Shown: positions 8,379-17,709 of the stretch, piece after piece
How positions within the stretch are numbered: the stretch's first letter is position 1
How the letters are laid out: the number at the start of each line of letters is the position of its first letter
Assembly (NCBI GenBank): GCA_934456435.1
Contig: CAKSHH010000005.1
Location: 112,575-176,574 of the forward strand
From: an uncultured Eubacteriales bacterium
GTDB taxonomy: Bacteria; Bacillota; Clostridia; Oscillospirales; Acutalibacteraceae
Reading direction: 5' to 3'
Length of the DNA stretch: 64,000 bases
Position numbers and translations under genes: made by a program
The notes under the pieces: model-generated
The model's database searches: none
What the model saw: only the letters and a program-made list of their open reading frames with translations
What the model was told of the DNA's origin: nothing

Positions 8379-10212
8379 ATTTTCTACCGTTATTATATCC
8401 GCGTTTTCCGCTCTGCGGCGTGTTTTGACGTTTCGGAGCAACAAGACATTTGTCGGAATAGCCGATCAAATCATGTCTGCCCGCTTTGCGAAGAGCCTCT
8501 TCAACAAGATCGCGGTTCTTCGGGTCGTAATACTGCAATAGCGCACGTTGAAGAGCCTTGTCATGCGGCGTCTTTGCAACATAGACCTCTTTCATTGTGT
8601 AGGGATCAAGTCCCGTGTAAAACATACAGGTTGATATTGTGCCCGGCGTTGGATAAAAATCCTGAACCTGCTCCGGACGTATGTGTCTTTTCTTGAGAAA
8701 CACAGCCAGTTCAACCGCATCTATGAGTGTTGAACCCGGATGTGAAGACATAAGGTAAGGAACGAGATACTGTTCCTTGCCGACGGAATTTGTTATTTCA
8801 AAATATTTCTTTGAAAACTCAATATATGCTTCTATGTGAGGCTTGCCCATCTTATCGAGTACAGCCGCGGAACAATGTTCGGGAGCAACCTTAAGCTGTC
8901 CGCTGACATGATATTTGACGAGCTCACGGAAAAATGTGTCATCGGGATCTTTGAGCATATAATCATATCTGATACCCGAACGGATAAAAACCTTTTTTAC
9001 TTTCGGCAAAGCTCTGACGGTTCTCAGTATGTCGAGATATTCGCTGTGGTCGGCCTGCAAAGCCTTGCACGGAGTCGGAGCAAGACACTTTTTACCCTTG
9101 CAAAGTCCCTTTTCAAGCTGAACAAGACAGCTTGTGCGGCGGAAATTCGCCGTCGGTCCTCCGATATCGTGAATATATCCTTTGAAATTCGGCTTTTCAG
9201 TCAAAAGCTTTGCTTCGTTTATGATTGATTCCTTGCTTCTTGTAGTGACGAATCTGCCCTGATGGAAAGCAATGGAGCAGAAATTGCACGCGCCGAAACA
9301 GCCGCGGTTGTGCGTAATTGAAAACTCGACTTCTTCAATCGCAGGTACGCCGCCCATCTTTTCATAGCTTGGGTGGTACGCTCTCTCATAAGGCAGAGAG
9401 TAAACCCAGTCCATTTCCTCCTGAGTCAGCGGAGGCATCGGCGGATTCTGAACAAGCATACGATTTCCGTGACGCTGTTTAATAAGTTTTCCTCTTATGT
9501 GATCCTGTTCGTCCTGCTGTATACGGCAGGAAACGGCATATTCCTTTTTGCTCTTGCAAACGTTCTCATAAGACGGACATTCGGCGCCGTAAAGCGGTGT
9601 ATCGCGCACATCACAGGCGTAAGCGGTTCCTCTGACATCTGTAATAGAGCCGATCGGCTCGCCGTTTGAGAGTCTGCGGCAAATTTCAATGGTCTGATTT
9701 TCTCCCATACCGTAAGAAATCAAGTCAGCCTGCGAATCAAAAAGAATACTTCTGCGGATTTTGTCGTCCCAGTAATCATAGTGGGCAAAACGTCTCAGCG
9801 ACGCTTCAAGACCACCGATAATGATTGGAACATTTCCGTAAATCTCACGAATTTTGTTGCAATAAACAATAACGGCTCTGTCGGGACGAAGTCCCATAAC
9901 CTTTCCGGGAGAATACGCGTCCTGACTGCGGTGCTTTTTTGCCGCTGTGTAGTGAGCAACCATTGAGTCGATGTTACCCGACGACACCATAAATCCGAGC
10001 TTAGGCCTGCCGAAACGCAGAAAATCGTCGTTTTTCCTCCAGTCCGGCTGGCTGAGGATTGCCACACGGTAGCCCTCGGCTTCCATGACCCTGGTTATAA
10101 TAGCCGCGCCGAAGCTGGGGTGATCAACGTAAGCATCACCTGTCACATAGACGAAATCAACCTCGTTCCACCCTCTTTGTTTAACTTCTTCAGCGGTTAT
10201 CGGCAAAAACAT
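8356..10212 (-). CDS. ygiQ: YgiQ-family radical SAM protein
   Basis: This 618-residue protein has the N-terminal block GDAYVDHPSFGAAIITRVME and the radical-SAM cysteine motif CFGACNFCSIAFHQGR near residue 305, followed by the DUF3362-like tail with VQDFYPTPGTISTCMFYTGL. The combination is diagnostic of the UPF0313/YgiQ family, whose reaction is not established. The C-terminus is basic (KYEKKKKY). It begins 3 bp after ftsK and overlaps the next gene by 23 bp, so the three are almost certainly co-transcribed. Confidence 0.92.
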   Translation of the reverse strand: MFLPITAEEVKQRGWNEVDFVYVTGDAYVDHPSFGAAIITRVMEAEGYRVAILSQPDWRKNDDFLRFGRPKLGFMVSSGNIDSMVAHYTAAKKHRSQDAYSPGKVMGLRPDRAVIVYCNKIREIYGNVPIIIGGLEASLRRFAHYDYWDDKIRRSILFDSQADLISYGMGENQTIEICRRLSNGEPIGSITDVRGTAYACDVRDTPLYGAECPSYENVCKSKKEYAVSCRIQQDEQDHIRGKLIKQRHGNRMLVQNPPMPPLTQEEMDWVYSLPYERAYHPSYEKMGGVPAIEEVEFSITHNRGCFGACNFCSIAFHQGRFVTTRSKESIINEAKLLTEKPNFKGYIHDIGGPTANFRRTSCLVQLEKGLCKGKKCLAPTPCKALQADHSEYLDILRTVRALPKVKKVFIRSGIRYDYMLKDPDDTFFRELVKYHVSGQLKVAPEHCSAAVLDKMGKPHIEAYIEFSKKYFEITNSVGKEQYLVPYLMSSHPGSTLIDAVELAVFLKKRHIRPEQVQDFYPTPGTISTCMFYTGLDPYTMKEVYVAKTPHDKALQRALLQYYDPKNRDLVEEALRKAGRHDLIGYSDKCLVAPKRQNTPQSGKRGYNNGRKYEKKKKY

Positions 10213-10215
10213 CTG

Positions 10216-12843
10216 TTATTCCTCTTCGTTTTCATCGTAATCTTCTTCCGGCTCAATCGGATTTTCAATCGGAGCCGATGCGGTTGCAAGCGCGTTCATC
10301 TCCATCCATTGCTGTTTGGAAATGAGAACTTTTCTCGGCTTACTTCCCTCAAACGGACCGACAATCTGTCTTTGTTCAAGTTCGTCGATTATTCGTGCCG
10401 CACGGGCATAGCCTAACTTCAATTTACGCTGTAAGAGCGTTGTTGACGCCATCTGCGCTTCAACAACAACCTCAATAGCCTTCGGTATCATTTCATCGCC
10501 GCCCTCGCCGGAATCACCGTCGGAGGATGAGGACGAAGCAGAAGGCTTCTTCTCAATAACAGCCTGACGCTCGATTTCTTTCATAACCTCTTCATCATAC
10601 TGCTTCTCTTCACCCTGAGTCTTGATGAATTTTACAACATTTTCAACCTCTTCATCGGAAAGGAAACAGCCTTGAACACGAACGGGCTTTGAAACGCCGA
10701 CGGGACTGAACAGCATATCGCCGTAGCCGAGGAGCTTTTCCGCGCCTGCGGTATCAATAATCGTTCTGGAATCGACCTGTGACGAAACCGAGAGAGCAAT
10801 TCTGCTCGGAATGTTCGCCTTGATTATACCTGTGATAACATTGACGGACGGTCTCTGAGTAGCAATAACAAGGTGCATACCTGCCGCACGAGCCATCTGT
10901 GCAAGACGGCAAATCGAATCTTCAACCTCGTTCGGTGCCGCCATCATAAGGTCGGACAACTCGTCAATAAAAATGACAATGTGAGGCATCGGAGTAAGCG
11001 ATTCATTTGTTTCCGCAAGCTTGTTAAAGCCCTTGATATCCCTGACGGCATTTTCCGAGAACATCTTATATCGCTGGAGCATTTCGGTAACTGCCCAGCC
11101 GAGCGCACCTGCCGCCTTTCTCGGATCGGAAACGACAGGAACGAGAAGATGCGGAATACCGTTATAAATCGTAAATTCAACCTGCTTCGGGTCAATCATA
11201 AGAAGCTTGACCTCATCGGGATTTGAGTTGTAAAGTATGCTGACGATCATCGCGTTAAGGCAGACAGATTTACCTGAACCTGTCGTACCTGCGATAAGAA
11301 GATGCGGCATCTTGGCAATATCGGCGCAGATTGTGTTGCCTGTAATATCCTTGCCGAGTGCAACATTCAGCTTACTCTTTGCGTTTCTGTAAACGGGTGT
11401 TTCAATGATTTCTCTGAGAGAAACTGTCGCCCTGTTGCGGTTCGGAATTTCTATACCGATAGCGGATTTGTTCGGAATCGGCGCTTCGATACGAACTCCC
11501 GACGAGGCAAGTGCAAGAGCAATATCGTCGGAAAGACTTGTAATCTTGCTTATCTTAACGCCCGCCGCAGGCTGTAATTCATAACGCGTTACGGACGGAC
11601 CGCGGCAGATATCAACAATTTTTGTTGAAACTCCGAAGCTGTTAAGCGTGTCAACAAGCTTCTTCGCGTTGTTTTTCAGCTCTTCCTCATAGTTCATTGA
11701 GCCTGCATTGTTTGCATATTTAAGGCAGTCAATCGGCGGCTTGCGATAGGTATGGAAAACCTGAGCCGGTTCTTCCCTTTTATCGGATTTTTCATTTTTA
11801 TCGGTTTTCTTCGGTTCCTTAACCTTTTCGGCAGGCTTCGGCTGAGCTGAGCCGTTGACCTTTTTGATTATGTCGTCAAGCGGAAGCTCCGGCTCAACCG
11901 ACGCAATCTCAGGTTCGGGAACAACATCGACAAACGGCTTCGGAACCTTTTTATTCGGCTTATTCTCTTTCTTCTCGCTGTTGCCGACCAACTCCTCGAT
12001 ATACATTTCGTCAGGCTCGGCATCGCTTGAACCCATGGCTTCGGGGCCTATATCAACAGGAACAAATTTTTTATTTTTTCTTGTGAATGTCGGCTCGTCA
12101 CCGTAATTGAGAACCTCGCGGTGCTCATTATGTGTAACCTTTGCCGCATCAATCTTTTCCTTGATAATCAGATAAAGCCAAATAAGCGTCTTATCGGTAA
12201 CAAACATTATAACAACAAGAAGCAGTACAATTAAGACAATAGCTGCGGCGGTTTTGCCGAACAGCATATCGGGAACGCCACCGAAAACAGCGCCGATAAC
12301 GCCGCCGCTGTGAACGGTGACGGTGTCGCGAAGATCCCAGACATAGCTTATCTGCTCCTTGATTCCGCCTGCGTCAAGCGCGGGAGAAAAGACATGAACA
12401 ATTCCCGACAGCAATGCCGCCGCTGCCGATGTTCCGATAAGCTTTCCCTTCAACGAACGCAGAGACTTGTCCGCCGCGATAAGAATTACAAGATAAATAA
12501 GCATCAGCGGCCACACATAAGCGCAGATTCCGAAAACTCCGAAAATGAAGTTGTGAAAAGCAAGCCATACTCTTTCGCCCTTGATAAAGGTTGCGGCAAG
12601 GAAAATGACCGTTACCGCGGAAAGAATTATTGCCGTACGCTGACGGTATACCTCAGGAGAAACAGTACTCTCGCTCTTTGAAAAGCCCTTTTTGCTGTTG
12701 GAAGATGCTTTAGTCTGCTTTCTGACAGGCTGAGTCGGAGCCGGACCTTTCTTTTGCTGCGATGTATTCTTCGATTTTGAAGAAGCTGTTTTCTTCTTTG
12801 CTGACGACGTATTCTTTTTTTTGTTCTGATTGTTTGCCGCCAT
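10216..12843 (-). CDS. ftsK: DNA translocase FtsK/SpoIIIE
   Basis: This 875-residue DNA pump has a lysine/serine-rich head (about 1-65), four TM segments (about 70-215), an acidic/proline-rich linker, and the RecA-like motor. The motor carries Walker A GTTGSGKSVCLN and Walker B IVIFIDELSDLM. The C-terminal winged-helix gamma domain reads STTLLQRKLKLGYARAAR. The family moves chromosomes through division or sporulation septa; whether this copy is the vegetative or the sporulation form cannot be told. The start ATG 12843 follows GGAGG, with a TTGATA-17-TATTAT promoter upstream, divergent from lacX. Confidence 0.95.
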   Translation of the reverse strand: MAANNQNKKKNTSSAKKKTASSKSKNTSQQKKGPAPTQPVRKQTKASSNSKKGFSKSESTVSPEVYRQRTAIILSAVTVIFLAATFIKGERVWLAFHNFIFGVFGICAYVWPLMLIYLVILIAADKSLRSLKGKLIGTSAAAALLSGIVHVFSPALDAGGIKEQISYVWDLRDTVTVHSGGVIGAVFGGVPDMLFGKTAAAIVLIVLLLVVIMFVTDKTLIWLYLIIKEKIDAAKVTHNEHREVLNYGDEPTFTRKNKKFVPVDIGPEAMGSSDAEPDEMYIEELVGNSEKKENKPNKKVPKPFVDVVPEPEIASVEPELPLDDIIKKVNGSAQPKPAEKVKEPKKTDKNEKSDKREEPAQVFHTYRKPPIDCLKYANNAGSMNYEEELKNNAKKLVDTLNSFGVSTKIVDICRGPSVTRYELQPAAGVKISKITSLSDDIALALASSGVRIEAPIPNKSAIGIEIPNRNRATVSLREIIETPVYRNAKSKLNVALGKDITGNTICADIAKMPHLLIAGTTGSGKSVCLNAMIVSILYNSNPDEVKLLMIDPKQVEFTIYNGIPHLLVPVVSDPRKAAGALGWAVTEMLQRYKMFSENAVRDIKGFNKLAETNESLTPMPHIVIFIDELSDLMMAAPNEVEDSICRLAQMARAAGMHLVIATQRPSVNVITGIIKANIPSRIALSVSSQVDSRTIIDTAGAEKLLGYGDMLFSPVGVSKPVRVQGCFLSDEEVENVVKFIKTQGEEKQYDEEVMKEIERQAVIEKKPSASSSSSDGDSGEGGDEMIPKAIEVVVEAQMASTTLLQRKLKLGYARAARIIDELEQRQIVGPFEGSKPRKVLISKQQWMEMNALATASAPIENPIEPEEDYDENEEE

Positions 12844-12900
12844 AATGCCCTCCGATTTATTGATAAATATAATAATACATAATGACCCAATATCTTGTAT

Positions 12901-12929
12901 ATAATACCATTTTCAGCTACAAATATCAA
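12901..12929 (-). promoter_or_regulatory. Sigma-A promoter for ftsK operon
   Basis: The minus strand reads TTGATA (12929-12924), a 17-bp spacer, and TATTAT (12906-12901), giving a leader of about 50 nt. It is nearly back-to-back with the promoter of the plus-strand epimerase gene. Confidence 0.65.
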
Positions 12930-12937
12930 TATCTTTA

Positions 12938-12966
12938 TTGATTTTTTTTGACAGATTGTATATAAT
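12938..12966 (+). promoter_or_regulatory. Sigma-A promoter for the LacX-like gene
   Basis: TTGATT (12938-12943), a 17-bp spacer and TATAAT (12961-12966) lie 28 bp before the GTG start. A TTGACA also occurs in the spacer, but it is too close to the -10 to be the -35. Confidence 0.6.
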
Positions 12967-12993
12967 TGAGAAAATAAGCAAAGGAGTGTTACT

Positions 12994-13848
12994 GTGAACT
13001 ATACTTTAAATAATAATTTAGTGAGCATTTCGGTCAAGAAATACGGCGCCGAGCTCTCGTCATTTAAATCCTCGGACACCTCGATTGAGTACCTTTGGCA
13101 GGGCAATCCCGATGTCTGGTACGGTCAGTCCCCCATTCTTTTCCCGATCGTTGGAACTCTGCTTGACAACAAGTGCAGGATCAACGGCAAGGAATATGAA
13201 ATGTTCCGCCACGGAATCGCACGAAAAAGAGACTTTGAACTGAAAGAACAGGGCGAAAGCCATCTTACGCTCACACAATGCTGGAACGAGGAATCCCTTG
13301 AGCGTTATCCATACAAATACATTTTTGACATTGAGTTCCGACTTGACGACAAAAAGCTCACGGTTACTCACACAATAAAGAATGCCGATGACAAAACAAT
13401 GTATTTTTCAATCGGCGCACACCCCGGATTCAACTGCAAGATCGGCGACAGACTTTCTTTTGCGGAACCCGAAACGCTTGTCTGCGAGAAAATAGACTCC
13501 GATTCAATCCTCGACGGCAAGCATTATCCGACACTTGAAAATGAAACGGATATCGTTATAACAAAGGACATTTTTGACGGAGACGCACTTATTCTTTCGG
13601 GAATGAAATCCGACACGGTTTATCTCAAAAGTGATTTTCGTCCGCAGATGATTAAATTCAACTTCGGCAAAGCACCTGTCCTCGGAATATGGGCAAAGCC
13701 GGGCGCGGAATATGTCTGCATCGAGCCGTGGTACGGTATCAACGACTCAAGAGAAGTCAAAAAAGATTTCTCCGAAAAACGTCTTATTCAAAAGCTTGAA
13801 CCGAATAACGAATTTAAATTCGTTTGGAGCGCTGAAATCATAGAGTAA
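12994..13848 (+). CDS. Aldose 1-epimerase family protein, LacX-like
   Basis: This 284-residue galactose-mutarotase-fold protein has the N-terminal LVSISVKKYGAELSSFKS, NPDVWYGQSPILFPIVG, and the conserved SIGAHPGFNC that carries the family's catalytic His. The C-terminus has GIWAKPGAEYVCIEPWYG with the conserved Glu. The family interconverts sugar anomers. LacX-type members act on unknown hexoses or hexose phosphates. The start is GTG 12994 with AAGGAGTG upstream. It is monocistronic, bounded by its own promoter and a terminator. Confidence 0.88.
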   Translation: MNYTLNNNLVSISVKKYGAELSSFKSSDTSIEYLWQGNPDVWYGQSPILFPIVGTLLDNKCRINGKEYEMFRHGIARKRDFELKEQGESHLTLTQCWNEESLERYPYKYIFDIEFRLDDKKLTVTHTIKNADDKTMYFSIGAHPGFNCKIGDRLSFAEPETLVCEKIDSDSILDGKHYPTLENETDIVITKDIFDGDALILSGMKSDTVYLKSDFRPQMIKFNFGKAPVLGIWAKPGAEYVCIEPWYGINDSREVKKDFSEKRLIQKLEPNNEFKFVWSAEIIE

Positions 13849-13861
13849 TTACAGAACAGAT

Positions 13862-13890
13862 AAAACCGCCGAATCGGCGGTTTTATTATT
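13862..13890. terminator. Bidirectional intrinsic terminator
   Basis: AAAACCGCCG-aat-CGGCGGTTTT forms a 10-bp stem with a 3-nt loop, with T-rich flank on the plus strand and the mirrored A-tract on the other. It serves the convergent epimerase gene and the leucine-rich-repeat gene. Confidence 0.85.
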
Positions 13891-13894
13891 TACC

Positions 13895-14812
13895 TTATTT
13901 AATTATTTCTGTTTTAATGCTGTTTTCTTTTGCAAAGGTTTCCGCTTTTGAACCTGCTGTTGTCCTGATAACAAAATCGGAAGCAGCCTTTCCGTCCGAG
14001 TTGATAAAAGCCGCTTTGTCAATGACCTTTACAGAAGACGGTATTGTTATTTTCTTCACGCCGGATTCGGTCGTTACAGCCGAGCCGATCTGTGTTATAT
14101 TATCGGGAACAGTCAGCTCCTTAAGTCCTGTGCAGAAAACGAACAGTCCCTGCGGAATTGCAATCATATTCTTTGAAAAAGTAAATCCTGTAAGCGTTTT
14201 GCAGCCGTAGAATGAGAAAGGCTGAATCGAAGTAACCGTGTCGGGGCAGACGTAATTACCGAAGTCCTCGTACTGTAAAGCACCGATAATTGTTTTCATA
14301 TCCGAAGTGAATATCACTCCGTCACGAATAACAAAGTTCTTGTCGGATTCAAATTCAACGCTTTTTAAAGCGGAGCAATTTGCAAAAACGCTGCTGCCGA
14401 GAGTTTCGACGCTCTCCGGCAAAACTACGCTCTCAAGAGCCGAGCAGCCCATAAAGCAAGCTTCATCAATGCTGAGAAGCGACTTTCCTAACTCGACGGA
14501 CTTCAGGGATTTACAGCTTCTGAATGCGCTTTTACCGAGGTATGTAACGTTATCGCCTATTGTAACGGATGTTATATCCGTTTCGGCGAACGCCATACTG
14601 TCAATTTGCTGAACCTTTTTTCCTCTTATCCTATCGGGAATTATTATGTTCTTGCTGTCGCCGCTGTAGCTCGTGATTATTACGGTACCCTTGTCCGTGC
14701 CGTCGATATACTCAAAGTCCGTCTTTCCCCATTTGAAATAGTAAAGGAAAGCGGATGTACCGACAATAAGCACGGCAAGCGTAAAGCAAAGAACCTTTAT
14801 TGCGTTTTTCAT
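13895..14812 (-). CDS. Leucine-rich-repeat (BspA-like) surface protein
   Basis: This 305-residue protein begins with a charged start and a hydrophobic segment (residues about 5-27), so it is exported or anchored. The rest is made of about eight LRR_5 (BspA/Treponema-type) repeats of 22-24 residues, seen in SVTIGDNVTYLGKSAFRSC, SVELGKSLLSIDEACFMGC and SVVLPESVETLGSSVFANC. Such proteins usually mediate binding outside the cell. There is no LPXTG or other wall anchor. It lies 14 bp behind the alpha-glucosidase gene and is probably co-transcribed with it. Confidence 0.82.
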   Translation of the reverse strand: MKNAIKVLCFTLAVLIVGTSAFLYYFKWGKTDFEYIDGTDKGTVIITSYSGDSKNIIIPDRIRGKKVQQIDSMAFAETDITSVTIGDNVTYLGKSAFRSCKSLKSVELGKSLLSIDEACFMGCSALESVVLPESVETLGSSVFANCSALKSVEFESDKNFVIRDGVIFTSDMKTIIGALQYEDFGNYVCPDTVTSIQPFSFYGCKTLTGFTFSKNMIAIPQGLFVFCTGLKELTVPDNITQIGSAVTTESGVKKITIPSSVKVIDKAAFINSDGKAASDFVIRTTAGSKAETFAKENSIKTEIIK

Positions 14813-14826
14813 ATCAAGTCCCCTTT

Positions 14827-16497
14827 TCAGAACATATATACTCTGACTTCATAAGGCTTTGTGACAAAGCCGTTATTTACAATTCTGTTGTCCGAATAAT
14901 TGCAAAGCACAAGCTCACCCTTATTGAGGTCATAGCCCTTCGGAGCGTTGAAACGGACGGATTTCTCCTTGAACGAGCAAACAACAAGCACGCGCTTGTC
15001 GCCGTAAACTCTTTCGTAGGTGTAAAGGCTCGGATTGAAATGGTCATATTCCTTGTACTTTCCGTAAATCAGAACCTCATTCTCTTTTCTGAGCTTAATC
15101 AGCTTGCGGTAGAAATTGAGTATTGAATCAGGATTTTTAAGGTCATCCTCAACATTGATTTCCTTGTAGTTTGGATTTATGTTGAACCACGGCGTACCGC
15201 TTGTGAATCCTGCATTCTTGTCCTCAGACCACTGAACAGGTGTTCTCGCATTCTCGCGGCTGACGTCCTTAGCGAGCTTGAGGAAACGTTTTTCGCTGAA
15301 GCCGAGCTTCTTGAAAACTCTCCAGTTGTTAAACGTCATAACGTCCTTGTAGTCGGAAATTTTATCGAAAAGAAGATTTGTCATTCCGATTTCCTGACCC
15401 TGGTAGATAAACGGTGTACCGCACAGAAGAAAATACATTGCCGCAAGCATTTTACCGCTTTCAACACGGTAGTTTATGTTGCCGTAACGCTCAATGATAC
15501 GCGCATGATCGTGATTTTCAATGTAAAGACAGTTCCAGCCTATTCCGTAAAGCTCGTTCTGCCATTTTGAAAAAGTAGATTTAAGTTTAATCAGATTGAA
15601 CGGAGTCTTGACCCAGTCAACCATAAAGCAGTTGGCATTCATGTGCTCAAAGGAAATCATCATATTGAGCTTCTGATTCGGTCCCTCGGTTACGAAATCC
15701 TTTGCCATTTTGATGTCGGACATCGGACCCTCGCCGACTGTAAAGCAATCGTAATGGTCATAAACGTCGCGCTTAAATTCATCAAGATATTCTTCAAGGT
15801 GCGGACCGTGCTTGTAGTGCTCAACACCCGTTGCAACAGGAAGAGGAATACCGTTCGGAAGTCCCTCCGCCTTTGAAATAAAGGTTATAACATCCTCTCT
15901 GAAGCCGTCAACACCCATATCAAGCCAAAAGCGCATTATGCTCTTGACCTCTTCACGAACCTTAGGATTATCCATATTGAGGTCCGGCTGCTTCTTGGCA
16001 AAAACGTGGAGATAGTATTCATCTATATCGGGATTGTATTCCCATGCGCCGCCCTCAAACGTCGAAAGCCAGTTGTTGGGAGGATTTTTGCCCTTGCCCT
16101 TGCGCCAAATATAGTAGTCGTGATACGGATTGTCAACGCTCTTTGCACTTTCCTTGAACCATTCATGCTCGTCGGACGTGTGATTGACAACCAAATCCAT
16201 AAAGACTCTCATTCCGCGTTCGTGAGCGCCGTCAAGAATCCTTTTGAAATCATCAAGCGTACCGAACTCCGGATTTATATTTTTATAGTCCGAGATATCA
16301 TAGCCGTAATCGGCGTTTGGAGTCGGATAAATCGGTGAAAACCAGATTCCGTCAACTCCAAGAGCTTTAAGATAGTCAAGCTTGCTGTAAACACCGGGCA
16401 GATCTCCTATTCCGTCACCGTTGCTGTCACAGAAGCTTCTTGTCCATATCTGATAAACACACATTTCCTTGTACCAGGTCTTTTTAATTTCAGCCAT
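14827..16497 (-). CDS. GH13 alpha-glucosidase / oligo-1,6-glucosidase
   Basis: This 556-residue cytoplasmic enzyme has no signal peptide. The conserved GH13 regions are present: DLVVNHTSDEHEWF, MGVDGFREDVITFISK (nucleophile Asp), the acid Glu in FTVGEGPM, and IENHDHARI. ENARTPVQWSEDKNAGFT before the C-terminal beta domain is typical of oligo-1,6-glucosidases (GH13_31). It probably trims short alpha-glucans or isomaltose after uptake. ATG 16497 is chosen because GGGGTGAT lies 5 bp upstream; an in-frame start at 16524 lacks this. No transporter or regulator is adjacent. Confidence 0.92.
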   Translation of the reverse strand: MAEIKKTWYKEMCVYQIWTRSFCDSNGDGIGDLPGVYSKLDYLKALGVDGIWFSPIYPTPNADYGYDISDYKNINPEFGTLDDFKRILDGAHERGMRVFMDLVVNHTSDEHEWFKESAKSVDNPYHDYYIWRKGKGKNPPNNWLSTFEGGAWEYNPDIDEYYLHVFAKKQPDLNMDNPKVREEVKSIMRFWLDMGVDGFREDVITFISKAEGLPNGIPLPVATGVEHYKHGPHLEEYLDEFKRDVYDHYDCFTVGEGPMSDIKMAKDFVTEGPNQKLNMMISFEHMNANCFMVDWVKTPFNLIKLKSTFSKWQNELYGIGWNCLYIENHDHARIIERYGNINYRVESGKMLAAMYFLLCGTPFIYQGQEIGMTNLLFDKISDYKDVMTFNNWRVFKKLGFSEKRFLKLAKDVSRENARTPVQWSEDKNAGFTSGTPWFNINPNYKEINVEDDLKNPDSILNFYRKLIKLRKENEVLIYGKYKEYDHFNPSLYTYERVYGDKRVLVVCSFKEKSVRFNAPKGYDLNKGELVLCNYSDNRIVNNGFVTKPYEVRVYMF

Positions 16498-16522
16498 TAA
16501 ATCACCCCGACATTTTTTATTC

Positions 16523-16551
16523 ATTATATCATACGTCGCCGTGCATTACAA
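16523..16551 (-). promoter_or_regulatory. Sigma-A promoter for the GH13 gene
   Basis: The minus strand reads TTGTAA (16551-16546), 17 bp, TATAAT (16528-16523). It is divergent from the hydroxyacid dehydrogenase promoter 20 bp away, so one bound regulator could control both. Confidence 0.6.
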
Positions 16552-16570
16552 TAAAAAATTATATTTCCTC

Positions 16571-16599
16571 TTCACAAAACGGCACGAATATATTATAAT
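16571..16599 (+). promoter_or_regulatory. Sigma-A promoter for the D-2-hydroxyacid dehydrogenase gene
   Basis: TTCACA (16571-16576), a 17-bp spacer, and TATAAT (16594-16599). The start codon is 25 bp downstream with GGAGG in between. Confidence 0.6.
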
Positions 16600-16623
16600 A
16601 CTGACAGAAACGGAGGTTAAACT

Positions 16624-17583
16624 ATGAAAATTGTTATTCTTGATGCATATACTTCAAATCCGGGCGATCTGAGCTGGGAGAAATTTGAAGAGCTCGGCGA
16701 GCTTTTCGTATACGACCGCACACCGCGCGAAAAGGTTGTTGAAAGGTGCAGGGACGCTGAAATTGTGCTTGACAACAAGGTCGTTCTCGACAGAGAAACG
16801 CTCAGTCAGCTTCCGAAGCTGAAATATATAGGCATACTGGCAACGGGATTCAACATAGTTGATGTTGCGGCGGCAAAGGAACTGGGAATCACGGTATGCA
16901 ACGTACCGACCTATTCGACTTCGGCAGTCGCTCAGCTCACTTTTGCTCTCATTCTTGAAATGTACAACAGAGTCTCGGTTCACAACGACGCCGTTCACAG
17001 CGGCGAATGGGCTTCCTGCAAGGATTTCTGCTTTCAAAAGACACCTCTTATTGAACTTGCAGGCAAAACGATAGGCATAGTCGGTTTCGGCAAAATCGGT
17101 CAGGAGGTCGCCAAAATAGCAGATGCTTTTTCAATGAACATTCTTTGTGCGGTTCACAGCACGAAGCCTCAGCCGTCATATAAGAATTTCAGATTTGTCA
17201 GCCTTGATGAGCTTGCTCACGAAAGCGACATCATCTCATTCCATTGTCCGCTAACACAGGAGACAACGGGAACTGTTGATAAAGAGTTTATCTCAAAAAT
17301 GAAAAAGAATGCCGTTATAATCAACACGGCAAGAGGACCGATTATCAATGAAACTGCCCTTGCCGAAGCACTTAATTCAGGCAAAATTGCAGGTGCGGCA
17401 GTCGATGTTTTATCCTGTGAACCGCCGAAAGCAGACAATCCCCTGCTCAAATGCAAAAACTGCATCATAACTCCCCACATAGCCTGGGCAGGCTACGAAA
17501 CAAGAGTAAGACTGCTCGACGTCGTATACTCCAACCTAAAGGCATTTATCGGCGGAGAGCCGGTTAATGTCGTCAACAAATAA
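16624..17583 (+). CDS. D-2-hydroxyacid dehydrogenase (glycerate dehydrogenase/hydroxypyruvate reductase-like)
   Basis: This 319-residue NAD(P)-dependent enzyme has the Rossmann motif GKTIGIVGFGKIGQEVAK near residue 147. The catalytic Arg is in NTARGPIINE, the Glu in VLSCEPP, and the His in IITPHIAWAG. The HIAWA variant is common in glycerate dehydrogenases (HprA-like), which interconvert hydroxypyruvate and D-glycerate. Exact substrate use is inferred. The start ATG 16624 has CGGAGG upstream, and a strong terminator follows. Confidence 0.9.
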   Translation: MKIVILDAYTSNPGDLSWEKFEELGELFVYDRTPREKVVERCRDAEIVLDNKVVLDRETLSQLPKLKYIGILATGFNIVDVAAAKELGITVCNVPTYSTSAVAQLTFALILEMYNRVSVHNDAVHSGEWASCKDFCFQKTPLIELAGKTIGIVGFGKIGQEVAKIADAFSMNILCAVHSTKPQPSYKNFRFVSLDELAHESDIISFHCPLTQETTGTVDKEFISKMKKNAVIINTARGPIINETALAEALNSGKIAGAAVDVLSCEPPKADNPLLKCKNCIITPHIAWAGYETRVRLLDVVYSNLKAFIGGEPVNVVNK

Positions 17584-17588
17584 CGTCA

Positions 17589-17622
17589 AAAAGGCTGCCG
17601 TTTAATTCGGCAGTCTTTTTTA
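17589..17622 (+). terminator. Intrinsic terminator after the dehydrogenase gene
   Basis: GGCTGCCG-tttaatt-CGGCAGTC forms an 8-bp stem with one G-T pair, preceded by A5 and followed by T6. Confidence 0.85.
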
Positions 17623-17644
17623 ACAGCTCAACCAATACCGTTAT

Positions 17645-17673
17645 TCATAAATCTCGTCCCGTTCACATATAGA
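17645..17673 (+). promoter_or_regulatory. Possible sigma-E promoter of spoIVA
   Basis: TCATAAA (17645-17651) and CATATAGA (17666-17673), 14 bp apart, resemble the sigma-E consensus KMATATT / CATACAMT. spoIVA is a mother-cell sigma-E gene in Bacillus, so the match fits the gene, but the consensus is loose. Confidence 0.45.
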
Positions 17674-17709
17674 TTAACAAAAACAAAGATCCCGAACGGA
17701 GGAGAAATT

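Noticed and set aside
16498..16570. Catabolite-response element at the GH13 promoter
   Set aside because: No match to the cre palindrome could be found in the leader or promoter on either strand.
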